Part shown: in pieces, positions 1 to 6,540 of the stretch
Numbering within the stretch: position 1 is the stretch's first letter
Layout of the letters: the number at the start of each line of letters is the position of its first letter
DNA from: Pseudomonadota bacterium
Lineage (GTDB): Bacteria; Pseudomonadota; Gammaproteobacteria; Burkholderiales; Burkholderiaceae_D
Length of the DNA stretch: 9,773 bases
Assembly: GCA_023435945.1 (NCBI GenBank)
Contig: JAEZLB010000345.1
Coordinates: 1-9,773 of the forward strand
Direction of reading: 5' to 3'
Program-made: the position numbers and the translations under genes
Notes under the pieces: generated by a model
What the model was told of the DNA's origin: nothing
Database searches by the model: none
What the model saw: only the letters and a program-made list of their open reading frames with translations

Positions 1-604
1 TACCGATTCCGGTCAGCACCGCGCAGGCCCGGGCGCGCCAGTGATGGCCGTCGTCACGCGCCGCCTGCGAGGTGATCCACTGGCTGACACCATTATGCAG
101 CGACGTCTTGCCATCCAGGCTGGCAGCCGCTTTCATGCGCACCCACGGCGTTCCCCTCTGCATGCGCGAAAAGAAGCCTATATTTAACTCATAGGCCTCG
201 CTTTCCAGCACACCGCTGCTTACCGCTATGCCCGCTGCACGCAAGCGCTCCAGGCCCTGCCCTGCCACTAACGGATTGGGATCGGCCATGGCGGCCACCA
301 CGCGCCCGATACCTACCTTGATCAGGGCATCGGCACACGGCGGCGTGCGCCCATGATGACTGCAAGGCTCCAGCGTCACGTAAACGCTTGCCCCCCGCAC
401 GTCATGCCCGCGTGCCGCAGCATCGCGCAAGGCCTGCACTTCGGCATGCGCCTGACCGGGCGGTTGCGTATGTCCCTCACCGATGACTTTGCCATCCTTG
501 ACGATGACACATCCCACGCGTGGATTGGGCGTGGTGATATAAAGGCCCTTGGCCGCCCATTCGAGCGCAAGTGCCATGGCCTGCTGGTCGCTGGTAATGT
601 TCAC
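1..604 (-). CDS. ribD: RibD, bifunctional riboflavin biosynthesis deaminase/reductase (5' part, cut by window edge)
   Basis: RibD carries out two successive cytosolic steps of riboflavin synthesis: zinc-dependent deamination of the pyrimidine formed from GTP, then NADPH-dependent reduction of its ribosyl side chain. About 201 residues are visible. The N-terminal deaminase domain shows TPNPRVGCV (residues 25-33), the zinc/proton-shuttle motif HAE (53-55) and PCSHHGRTPPC (80-90), whose two cysteines plus the His bind zinc. The reductase domain begins near residue 153 (PWVRMKAAASLDGKT) and continues to QWITS before the left edge. I chose the GTG at 604 because it gives an N-terminus close to the Escherichia coli length. 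An in-frame ATG at 577 would start inside the first helix, and neither has a strong ribosome binding site. The gene follows the glutaredoxin-like gene by 147 bases on the same strand. Family assignment is very secure; the start is not. Confidence 0.96.
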   Translation of the reverse strand, partial: MNITSDQQAMALALEWAAKGLYITTPNPRVGCVIVKDGKVIGEGHTQPPGQAHAEVQALRDAAARGHDVRGASVYVTLEPCSHHGRTPPCADALIKVGIGRVVAAMADPNPLVAGQGLERLRAAGIAVSSGVLESEAYELNIGFFSRMQRGTPWVRMKAAASLDGKTSLHNGVSQWITSQAARDDGHHWRARACAVLTGIG

Positions 605-666
605 GGGTGAGTCAGGTCAGAAAGGATGGGGAAATTGGCCGCTATTTTACCAATTTCATGCTTTTG

Positions 667-695
667 ATCAGGGGACCTATGATCGAGACCCTGAT
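667..695. repeat. 7-bp inverted repeat in the gap before ribD
   Basis: The arms atcaggg (667-673) and ccctgat (689-695) are separated by 15 bases. On the plus strand the right arm runs into a short T tract (695-699). That orientation would suit a terminator for plus-strand transcripts, but no plus-strand gene lies upstream. For the minus-strand transcript entering ribD it would be a small leader hairpin. Weak; it could be chance. Confidence 0.2.
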
Positions 696-751
696 TTTTG
701 ACGCAATGCTTGAACCACGCTTGAAGGAAAATGGGTTCGGGACAGGCCGGC

Positions 752-1177
752 TTACTGCAGCCAAGAGCGAAGCGCAGGGCGCCTGCTCGCCTCACTCCAA
801 CCGGTAACCACTTCTCCCTCTATAACGAACAGTGGCACACTTGTCCCGCCCAGCCGCTTGAATTCGGATTGTGCGTCAAACAACCTGTCGATATCCAGCT
901 CCTGGTATTCAATGCCATGGCGGGAAAATCCGGGTAGTGGCGATAACCAAAGGAAGCCAGTCCCCTCAAAGCCGCCAAGCCCCCCTTCCCGAAAAAGGAC
1001 GATGATTGTAGCACTGCTGCATGGCTCATCCGGGCGCGATAAGCCCCCTGCGACATCGCCGTGCAAGACAACCTTGTTATAAGCAATTTGACACGACGGA
1101 CATCGCCAGTCCGGGTTATGGTCGGTCGGCTGACGCTGACGATGGCATTTCGGACAAGCACGTGACATAGCACTCAT
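752..1177 (-). CDS. Zinc-ribbon protein with glutaredoxin-like fold lacking the CxxC active site
   Basis: This is a 141-residue protein. Residues 8-29 form a zinc ribbon with paired cysteines CPKC (8-11) and CPSC (26-29), followed by AYNKV, a pattern seen in small betaproteobacterial zinc-ribbon proteins. After a linker, residues 57-128 resemble a glutaredoxin domain: a beta strand (TIIVLF, 57-62), RHGIEYQELDID (86-97), EFKRLGG (105-111), the cis-proline loop TSVPLFVI (112-119) and the glycine turn near 126. The expected CPYC-type site between the first strand and the helix is missing. Residues 63-85 are instead Gly/Phe/Leu-rich, and the only cysteine outside the ribbon is C53. No signal peptide is visible. 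The start at 1177 is the first of two close in-frame ATGs (the other is at 1168). Function unknown; a thiol-disulfide exchange role is doubtful. It lies between fimT and ribD on the same strand. Confidence 0.75.
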   Translation of the reverse strand: MSAMSRACPKCHRQRQPTDHNPDWRCPSCQIAYNKVVLHGDVAGGLSRPDEPCSSATIIVLFREGGLGGFEGTGFLWLSPLPGFSRHGIEYQELDIDRLFDAQSEFKRLGGTSVPLFVIEGEVVTGWSEASRRPALRSWLQ

Positions 1178-1232
1178 CCATGCCGCTTAATGCAAGCCAG
1201 ACCGTACAAGTCAGACCGCCCAGGAAACCAGG

Positions 1233-1247
1233 AACGATGGCATCGTT
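1233..1247. repeat. 15-bp near-perfect palindrome between fimT and the glutaredoxin-like gene
   Basis: aacgatg and catcgtt form 7-base arms around a single central base. It lies 56 bases upstream of the glutaredoxin-like start codon, so it could be an operator half-pair for a dimeric regulator or simply a small hairpin. There is no T tract on either side, so a terminator is unlikely. Confidence 0.25.
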
Positions 1248-1341
1248 AATAGGGAAATAACATTTCTACAAGCTTCCGCCGACATTGAGAGGCACAGCCT
1301 GTCTCATTGACCGCATATGCCTTGCTTGCACCTTAACGCCA

Positions 1342-1884
1342 TTAACAGTCGCCTGGCTCGACTCGGGGATTGCACAGACGCGGCCGGCCAGTGAAATTGA
1401 TGATGATCTTGCGACTTTCCTCGCCCAGGATAAAAGTCCATGAACCTGCGCGTGCCGCCTGACTGCTACTATGGCTTCGCCCATAACCGCTTCCGTTATA
1501 GGCGAAATAAAGAGGTCCTGAACCGCTGAACCCATCGAGGATGACCATGTCTTTTGGTATCGGCCCGTGGGAATAAATGATCTCATCGTCACGATCCGCT
1601 ACCCGGTTTGCATTCCTGTCCTGCATGATGATCCAGCCATTAGCCCAGTCCGATGCCTGGCCGGCGGCAACCAGGTCGATACGTGCTCCGCGCCGGATCG
1701 CTTCCGAACGTGCCAGATGAAGTGCGCTGTAGAAATTCCCCACGACAGTGGACATCTGATAACGCTGGATCAGCCGGTTCATGGAGGGCATACCGATAGT
1801 CAGAAGAATCATGATGATCAGCATTACGACCAGCACTTCCGGCAGGGTATAAGCTCTTTGATGGCGACGAAAGGCAAGTTGCAT
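1342..1884 (-). CDS. fimT: FimT/GspH-type type IV pilus minor pilin with GRxR motif
   Basis: This 180-residue protein has a short charged leader and a class III prepilin segment, YTLPEVLVVMLIIMILL (12-28), with Glu at mature position +5. The residue before the cut is Ala11 rather than the near-universal Gly. The hydrophobic stretch ends at MPSM, followed by an amphipathic helix with the HLARSEAIRRG signature (56-66) typical of FimT, FimU and GspH. The C-terminus carries TGRPRLC (165-171), a GRxR motif reported as DNA-binding in FimT proteins used for natural transformation. Cys171 and Cys180 probably form a terminal disulfide. I chose ATG 1884, 7 bases after the pilE stop and preceded by GGTGA at good spacing; ATG 1911, overlapping pilE, is the alternative. 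It is last in the pilin block, with no obvious terminator behind it. FimU is an alternative name. Confidence 0.85.
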   Translation of the reverse strand: MQLAFRRHQRAYTLPEVLVVMLIIMILLTIGMPSMNRLIQRYQMSTVVGNFYSALHLARSEAIRRGARIDLVAAGQASDWANGWIIMQDRNANRVADRDDEIIYSHGPIPKDMVILDGFSGSGPLYFAYNGSGYGRSHSSSQAARAGSWTFILGEESRKIIINFTGRPRLCNPRVEPGDC

Positions 1885-1891
1885 AAGGGTT

Positions 1892-2350
1892 TCACCAGCA
1901 GGATTTCCCATTACCGGCGGCCTTGCGCGCCCCCGTACTATCCAGGCTGAGTGTGCCGCACTCCTGATCCTGATAACCCGACTGCACCTTAGGCGTACCT
2001 GGCTGCGCAAGCAGCATGATGCATTGTGTCAGGGCATGTCCTTCACAAGCTTCGGCGCGGATCTCGTAAGCGCTGCCCTCTGGTGTACTGCCTGAATGCC
2101 AGGAAAAACCCTGAGGATCGGATGCAGAAAAATTCACATACCGGCCATACATTGAATAGTGCCTTTCCTGTTGCTGCATCCCCTTCATCAGCATAGCCCA
2201 TGCTTCCGCACGCTTGGTACGCTTGATGGAAGACTGATAAGACGGGAATACCAGGGTTACAAGAATACTCAGCAACACCAGTACCGCCATTAATTCGATG
2301 AGGCTGAATCCAGGAATTCGCTGTATGTCCTTATTTCTTTTTAATTGCAT
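1892..2350 (-). CDS. pilE: PilE-like type IV minor pilin
   Basis: This 152-residue prepilin has the leader MQLKRNKDIQRIPG cut before FSLIELMAVLVLLSILV, with Gly14 at -1, Phe at +1 and Glu19 at +5. The membrane helix ends at FPSYQ, and the segment KRAEAWAMLMKGMQQQERHY (47-65 area) is the usual alpha1-C helix of PilE/ComP-like pilins. Four cysteines (102, 110, 131, 151) are present. The last pair brackets CGTLSLDSTGARKA and should close the D-region loop. It is inserted in the inner membrane, processed by PilD and built into the pilus, probably as a minor rather than major subunit given its operon company. The ATG at 2350 overlaps the pilX 3' end by 20 bases and has a good AGGAG 7 bases upstream; a GTG just before it is ignored. 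ComP, the DNA-receptor pilin, is a possible alternative. Confidence 0.88.
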   Translation of the reverse strand: MQLKRNKDIQRIPGFSLIELMAVLVLLSILVTLVFPSYQSSIKRTKRAEAWAMLMKGMQQQERHYSMYGRYVNFSASDPQGFSWHSGSTPEGSAYEIRAEACEGHALTQCIMLLAQPGTPKVQSGYQDQECGTLSLDSTGARKAAGNGKSCW

Positions 2351-3056
2351 CACGCAGCTCCTGCCAGTGTGGAATTTCCCGCCAGCTCAAACGGCGGGAT
2401 CGGTAGTGATACGGCGGATCGTTGTCAGACTCCTTCAGTTCATTGGGTAGCCGGTCGCGGCGATAGACAGCCTGCAGCACTACATACGTGGATTCACGCA
2501 TGCCAAAACCAATGGCGGTAATCCTGTATACCGCATGAATAGGGTCGGCCTCGCCGGCCGGCTCGCGAGGTAGCGCACTCAACAATTCAATCAGATAACG
2601 CGGCGACCGGAATGGCAATGCGCCCTCCCCTGCCGGGAACAATCGTCCGGTATAAGTTCCATAGGCTATGGTTCTTGCGCTGTCTTCCCCGGCATCCAGT
2701 AAATTCACTGTCAGCCACACCGGCGGATGACCAGTCAGGGCGGGCAGACACAACCCATGCGACTTCCCTTGCTGTTTCGTACCACAGGCATACACGAAGG
2801 CTGCTGGATCAGGAGGCAGGAACAGAGAGGTGCCCTGTTCCCTGTCGATATCCGCCTGTGCATCCCGCAAGGCCGCCTCCGCAGCAAAGAAAGCCGTTCG
2901 AAAATCCCTTTCATTGCGCGCTGCCTTTTCTCCTTGCATCGTAATACTGGCTATCGCCGCTCCCAGCAGCATGATGGCCAACAGCAGAATCAACGAAGTC
3001 AGTAATGCGGCACCTTGCTGTTCTTGCTGTGGCAAATGATGAGATCGCTCATCCAT
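2331..3056 (-). CDS. pilX: PilX-type type IV pilus minor pilin
   Basis: This 241-residue protein has the PilX layout: a polar leader (MDERSHHLPQQEQQG), then AALLTSLILLLAIMLLGAAI as the membrane helix, then the helix signature RNERDFRTAFFAAEAALRDA near residues 46-65, which is diagnostic of PilX (FxAAExAL). As in many PilX/GspK proteins there is no Glu at mature +5; Thr20 stands there. That is consistent with a place at the pilus tip, where no upstream subunit N-terminus has to be neutralised. PilX works with PilV and PilW in priming pilus assembly. The reading frame stays open upstream to 3320 inside pilW, but homology begins at the short leader. I therefore chose ATG 3056, which overlaps the pilW end by 8 bases; ATG 3074 is a second possibility. 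Neither has a clear Shine-Dalgarno sequence, so translational coupling is likely. Confidence 0.88.
   Translation of the reverse strand: MDERSHHLPQQEQQGAALLTSLILLLAIMLLGAAIASITMQGEKAARNERDFRTAFFAAEAALRDAQADIDREQGTSLFLPPDPAAFVYACGTKQQGKSHGLCLPALTGHPPVWLTVNLLDAGEDSARTIAYGTYTGRLFPAGEGALPFRSPRYLIELLSALPREPAGEADPIHAVYRITAIGFGMRESTYVVLQAVYRRDRLPNELKESDNDPPYHYRSRRLSWREIPHWQELRDAIKKK
2358..2362 (-). promoter_or_regulatory. Ribosome binding site of pilE inside pilX
   Basis: AGGAG on the minus strand lies 7 bases before ATG 2350, within the last codons of pilX. It decides the pilE start in favour of the ATG and shows that pilE is translated from inside its upstream neighbour. Confidence 0.6.
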
Positions 3057-4002
3057 CGCGATGTAGGGATGCATTACGAAGCGGTATGGTCGCCACAAAA
3101 ACCTGTCGCAGGCGCTTGCTCGCCGATAAAGGAATGTCCTCCTCACGCACCAGCGTACCCCGGTCGCTTGCACCGTAAAGTGTGGAATAGGATGTGCCGA
3201 ACAAATGATAGGGGGGAGGAGAACCAGCCTTGTCGATGGGGCGACTGCCTCTAACCAGCAGGGCAATGCGTACCGCAACCACCTTGCTCCAGTAATTGTT
3301 CCCGCTTTCATCCTCATCATTATTCAGAGCGGCGTTGAGTTGCCCTATCCGGGACGCATTCACAAACTGGTTCGGCAATCCGCTGCCGTCCGTATCGATG
3401 CCATATAAGACCTGGAAAGATTCCACGCCACGCGCTATTCCTTCCGTACGCCAGCTATTCTTGCCTCGATATTTACAGCGCAGCTCGGGTTCACGCTGAC
3501 TCTCGCCACCCACGAAAAATATGCTCCACCCAGCGTCAGAACCATCCGACTCCTCAACCGCAAAGCCCGCACAATTGAGCATGCTGGCATCGCCTGCGCC
3601 AGCAAAGCGTATGGCCAGCACATCGCTTCCATGACTGACGGCAGCAATAGGCTGCTCGATGTTTTCGCTGCTCATGCGCAGGCTTTTGTTATCCAGGCCC
3701 AGAACACCTGGAACCGGTATCGAGTCGGACCCGGCCGCCTCCGCTGACCAGTCCATCCAGGAGGCCTGGCGGATCGAACGCACCAGGATAGCCAACGCAT
3801 AATGTCCGGTCTCCTGCACCGCGATTTTTTCATCCAGCGTGACATAAGTCTGGCGGCTGACTGACAACAAACCGATCGCCGCGAGTATGACCACCAGCCC
3901 CAATGCGCTGGCCACCATGAGTTCGACCAGGCTCATGCCACCCTGCATATCCACACGGCGGCTTCCCTTCAACCACCCTCTTTGGTTGCATGAACATTTC
4001 AT
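3049..4002 (-). CDS. pilW: PilW, type IV pilus minor pilin/assembly protein
   Basis: This 317-residue PilW family protein has its prepilin segment at GMSLVELMVASALGLVVILAAIG (from residue 22), with Gly22 at -1, Met at +1 and Glu27 at +5. The following helix (SRQTYVTLDEKIAVQETGHYAL) and RSIRQASW are typical. The C-terminal half shows the PilW hallmark GVESFQVLYGIDTDGSG followed by VVAVRIALLVRG. PilW is a large minor pilin that, with PilV and PilX, forms the priming complex at the pilus tip. The start ATG shares the ATGA overlap with the pilV stop (3999-4002), so the two are translationally coupled. An internal ATG at residue 19 would give a shorter leader and cannot be excluded. Confidence 0.92.
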   Translation of the reverse strand: MKCSCNQRGWLKGSRRVDMQGGMSLVELMVASALGLVVILAAIGLLSVSRQTYVTLDEKIAVQETGHYALAILVRSIRQASWMDWSAEAAGSDSIPVPGVLGLDNKSLRMSSENIEQPIAAVSHGSDVLAIRFAGAGDASMLNCAGFAVEESDGSDAGWSIFFVGGESQREPELRCKYRGKNSWRTEGIARGVESFQVLYGIDTDGSGLPNQFVNASRIGQLNAALNNDEDESGNNYWSKVVAVRIALLVRGSRPIDKAGSPPPYHLFGTSYSTLYGASDRGTLVREEDIPLSASKRLRQVFVATIPLRNASLHRDG

Positions 4003-4520
4003 CGGGCTGCGCTCATCACTACAAAGGGCGTATCCTGCTTAGTCAGGCGCGACTTGTCGAACCAGCCCATCTTGATGACCCACGGCGCTTTCTCGCTTGA
4101 CGCACATTCCCAGCGATAAGCCTGCACTCCTCCATCCCATGGGTTGGTGTCCCGACATATTTTTAGCTGCATATCCGGCAGCTCGATGCGGACACGCTGT
4201 ATCCATTCCCCCCTAATGAACTGCAGCAAAGCATCCGTATCACAATGCCTGCCATAACAATGCGTCGCCTGGTAAGTACTACCTCCAGCGGTAAGACTTT
4301 CCAGCTCACCCAGCGCAGCCTCATCAACCACCTGCAACCATTCGCTCATTTCCGTCGCCAGTTGCTGGGCCAGCGTATGCAAGCTAGATTGATGTGCCAT
4401 CTGCCACGCGGACAATTGCAGCGCTGCCGCACCAATCACGCCAGCGGATAACACCAGCAGTGCGACCAGTACTTCTAGTAAGGAATGACCGAATGAATCC
4501 GGTAAGGAATGAGGGGACAT
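3999..4520 (-). CDS. pilV: PilV, type IV pilus minor pilin
   Basis: This 173-residue PilV family protein is the first gene of the pilin block. The prepilin segment is SFG/HSLLEVLVALLVLSAGVIGAAALQ, with Gly11 at -1, His12 at +1 (Phe or Met is usual) and Glu16 at +5. The run LLVLSAGVIGAAALQ is the characteristic PilV signature. The helix after it (SSLHTLAQQLATEMSEWLQ) faces the globular domain, which holds cysteines at CYGRHC and further on. GGAGAG lies 6 bases before ATG 4520. A weak sigma70-like pair is possible upstream (TTGTTT at 4604-4599 and TACACA at 4583-4578, only 15 bases apart), so the block may have its own promoter or be read through from nrdR. The stop overlaps pilW by 4 bases. 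Confidence 0.9.
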   Translation of the reverse strand: MSPHSLPDSFGHSLLEVLVALLVLSAGVIGAAALQLSAWQMAHQSSLHTLAQQLATEMSEWLQVVDEAALGELESLTAGGSTYQATHCYGRHCDTDALLQFIRGEWIQRVRIELPDMQLKICRDTNPWDGGVQAYRWECASSEKAPWVIKMGWFDKSRLTKQDTPFVVMSAAR

Positions 4521-4611
4521 GCCTTGCTCTCCACGTCAGACAAGCTTCAGCACCAGGCTGCAGTCTTGAACGGCGATTGTGTAAAGAGAGCGGGATGAAA
4601 ACAAGCTGACC

Positions 4612-4634
4612 AGCCTTGACCGACAGGTCAGGCT
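4612..4634 (-). terminator. Possible nrdR terminator or leader hairpin before pilV
   Basis: On the minus strand AGCCTGACC and GGTCAAGGCT can pair over 9 bp around a TGTC loop, with one bulged A. A T-rich stretch (TTGTTTT) comes only about 8 bases later. A third GGTCA copy just downstream (about 4606-4611) can pair with the same left arm instead, moving the stem next to the T tract. This could be a partial terminator between nrdR and pilV. Moderate to weak. Confidence 0.35.
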
Positions 4635-4667
4635 AGCGCAGCTGTACAGGAAAAAAGGACGAGGAGA

Positions 4668-5135
4668 TCAGTTGCCGGGTTTGTGTTCAGGCCCGAGTTC
4701 GGCAATGACGTCCTGGAATTCCGAGACATCTTCGAAGCTGCGGTACACCGATGCAAACCGGATGTAGGCGATCTTGTCGAGACGCTTTAATTCGCTCATC
4801 ACCAGTTCGCCTATCTTGCCTGACAGGACTTCACGCTCACCGGACGACAGCAGTTTTTCCTCGATGCGATGCAAGGCAGCATCGAGGGCTTCGGCTGAAA
4901 CTGGCCGCTTGCGCAGTGCCAGCATCAGGCTGCCACGCAACTTGGAAGGATCGAACTCAGTGCGGCTGCCATTTTTCTTCACGATCACCGGCATCGCCAG
5001 TTCAACCCGTTCATAGGTAGTAAAGCGTTTTTCGCACTGGGTGCAGCGACGGCGGCGACGGATGCTATCACCTTCTTCGGAGATACGGGTATCTAGAACT
5101 TGCGTGTCGTCATGCTGGCAAAAAGGGCATTTCAT
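4668..5135 (-). CDS. nrdR: NrdR, transcriptional repressor of ribonucleotide reductase genes
   Basis: This full-length 155-residue NrdR senses ATP/dATP and represses nrd operons by binding NrdR boxes. The N-terminal zinc ribbon uses CPFC (3-6) and CTQC (31-34), with the conserved RRRR basic run (about 27-30) and RFTTYERVE that contact DNA. An ATP-cone domain follows from about residue 49 to 139 ([17 protein letters not shown], then [16 protein letters not shown]). The start ATG 5135 gives the canonical MKCPFC. It is downstream of glyA but separated from it by a strong terminator and its own promoter. I see no convincing NrdR box next to it. Confidence 0.98.
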   Translation of the reverse strand: MKCPFCQHDDTQVLDTRISEEGDSIRRRRRCTQCEKRFTTYERVELAMPVIVKKNGSRTEFDPSKLRGSLMLALRKRPVSAEALDAALHRIEEKLLSSGEREVLSGKIGELVMSELKRLDKIAYIRFASVYRSFEDVSEFQDVIAELGPEHKPGN

Positions 5136-5190
5136 GAGGCAATCTACAGTGTAAACGTGACAAGTTCTGAAAGGAGTGCGTGTATGCGCA

Positions 5191-5219
5191 AGTATAGTGC
5201 CGCCTTATAAGATTGGCAA
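5191..5219 (-). promoter_or_regulatory. Sigma70-type promoter of nrdR
   Basis: On the minus strand TTGCCA (5219-5214) and TATACT (5196-5191) each match consensus at 5 of 6 bases and are exactly 17 bases apart. Transcription should start near 5184, leaving a leader of about 50 bases before the nrdR ATG. It begins just after the glyA terminator, which makes nrdR an independent unit. Confidence 0.7.
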
Positions 5220-5229
5220 CGACAACCAC

Positions 5230-5267
5230 AAAAAGAAACGGCCTTATCCGTTTGGAATAAGGCCGTT
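5230..5267 (-). terminator. Intrinsic terminator of glyA
   Basis: Perfect 11-bp arms, AACGGCCTTAT and ATAAGGCCGTT, enclose a 9-base loop, and on the minus strand they are followed by TCTTTTT. It lies 26 bases past the glyA stop. A classic strong Rho-independent terminator. Confidence 0.92.
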
Positions 5268-5292
5268 GTGTGTTTACTGCGCGTGCCAATAC

Positions 5293-6540
5293 TTACTTGG
5301 CGTACACCGGGAATGCATCAGTCAGTTTCTTGACTTCTGCCTTCACGCGTTCAATGGTCGCAGCATCGTGGGGATTATCCAACACATCCGCAATCAAGTG
5401 CCCAACCTTGATGGCTTCCGCCTCCTTGAAGCCACGCGTGGTCATGGCGGGACTGCCCAGGCGAATGCCGGAGGTGATCATGGGGCGTTCCGGATCGTTC
5501 GGAATGCCGTTCTTGTTGCAGGTGATGTGCGCAGTGCCGAGTATGGCTTCCGCATCCTTGCCGGTCATTTTCTTGGCACGCAAGTCCACCAGCATCAGGT
5601 GCGACTGGGTACCGCCGGATACGATGCGCAGGCCGCGCTCGATCAGGGTGCGTGCCAGTGCATCCGCATTCTTGATGACCTGCTGCTGATAGGTTTTGAA
5701 TTCCGGCGATTGCGCTTCCTTGAATGCCACGGCCTTGGCCGCGATCACGTGCATCAGCGGGCCACCCTGGATGCCGGGGAAGATCGCCGAATTGATGGCC
5801 TTCTCATGCTCAGCCTTCATCAGGATCACGCCGCCACGGGGGCCGCGCAAGGACTTGTGGGTGGTCGAGGTCACGAAATCGGCATAAGGAACGGGATTCG
5901 GATAAACGCCTGCCGCAATCAGACCGGCATAGTGCGCCATGTCGACCATGAAATAGGCACCCACTTCCTTGGCCACGCGCGCGAAACGCTCGAAATCGAT
6001 GTGCAGCGAATAAGCGGAAGCACCGGCGATAATCAGCTTGGGCTTGTGTTCGCGCGCCAGGCGTTCCATTTGCTCGTAATCGATTTCTTCCTTGTCGTTC
6101 AGGCCATAGGAGACAACATTGAACCACTTGCCGGACATGTTCAGCGACATGCCATGCGTCAGGTGACCGCCTTCTGCCAGCGACATGCCCATGATGGTGT
6201 CGCCCGGCTTGAGCATCGCGAAAAATACGCCTTGATTGGCCTGAGAGCCGGAATTAGGCTGCACGTTGGCTGCTTCGGCGCCAAAAATATCTTTCAGCCG
6301 CTGAATAGCCAAAGCTTCCACCTTGTCCACGAATTCGCAACCACCGTAATACCGACGACCGGGATAACCCTCGGCGTATTTATTGGTCAACTGCGAACCC
6401 TGTGCTTCCATCACGGCCGGCGAAGCGTAGTTCTCGGACGCGATCAGCTCGATATGTTCCTGCTGCCTGTGATTTTCCTGCTGAATGGCCGACCAGAGCT
6501 CAGGGTCGACCTTGGCTACGGTGTGATCTTTTGCAAACAT
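5293..6540 (-). CDS. glyA: Serine hydroxymethyltransferase
   Basis: This full-length 415-residue PLP enzyme interconverts serine plus tetrahydrofolate with glycine plus 5,10-methylene-tetrahydrofolate, the main entry of one-carbon units in the cytosol. Visible family motifs are [12 protein letters not shown] (29-40), [15 protein letters not shown] (53-67), the substrate/PLP stretch [19 protein letters not shown] (198-216) and the PLP-lysine motif [14 protein letters not shown] with Lys229, the same number as in Escherichia coli. ATG 6540 gives a normal N-terminus and has AAGGA 7 bases upstream. The long leader, the predicted promoter near 6745-6773 and the terminator at 5230-5267 indicate a single-gene transcript. 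The plus strand opposite is open for about 1.3 kb, but that is a codon-bias shadow. Confidence 0.99.
   Translation of the reverse strand: MFAKDHTVAKVDPELWSAIQQENHRQQEHIELIASENYASPAVMEAQGSQLTNKYAEGYPGRRYYGGCEFVDKVEALAIQRLKDIFGAEAANVQPNSGSQANQGVFFAMLKPGDTIMGMSLAEGGHLTHGMSLNMSGKWFNVVSYGLNDKEEIDYEQMERLAREHKPKLIIAGASAYSLHIDFERFARVAKEVGAYFMVDMAHYAGLIAAGVYPNPVPYADFVTSTTHKSLRGPRGGVILMKAEHEKAINSAIFPGIQGGPLMHVIAAKAVAFKEAQSPEFKTYQQQVIKNADALARTLIERGLRIVSGGTQSHLMLVDLRAKKMTGKDAEAILGTAHITCNKNGIPNDPERPMITSGIRLGSPAMTTRGFKEAEAIKVGHLIADVLDNPHDAATIERVKAEVKKLTDAFPVYAK

Noticed and set aside
1266..1592. 108-codon minus-strand frame overlapping the fimT 3' half
   Set aside because: It is out of frame with a convincing FimT, including its conserved C-terminal GRPR and cysteines, and has no domain features of its own.
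3057..3320. Upstream extension of the pilX frame within pilW
   Set aside because: The 88 extra residues are Arg/Cys/Trp-rich with no prepilin features, and would place the leader and membrane helix in the middle of the protein. This is open frame only.
4535..4556. Sigma54-like motif upstream of pilV
   Set aside because: A GG is present, but the GC 10 bases further is not, so the invariant pairs are not satisfied.
5186..5204. Possible NrdR box around the nrdR -10 element
   Set aside because: Only a half-site-like cactata is visible. The second half of the palindrome does not match in any register.
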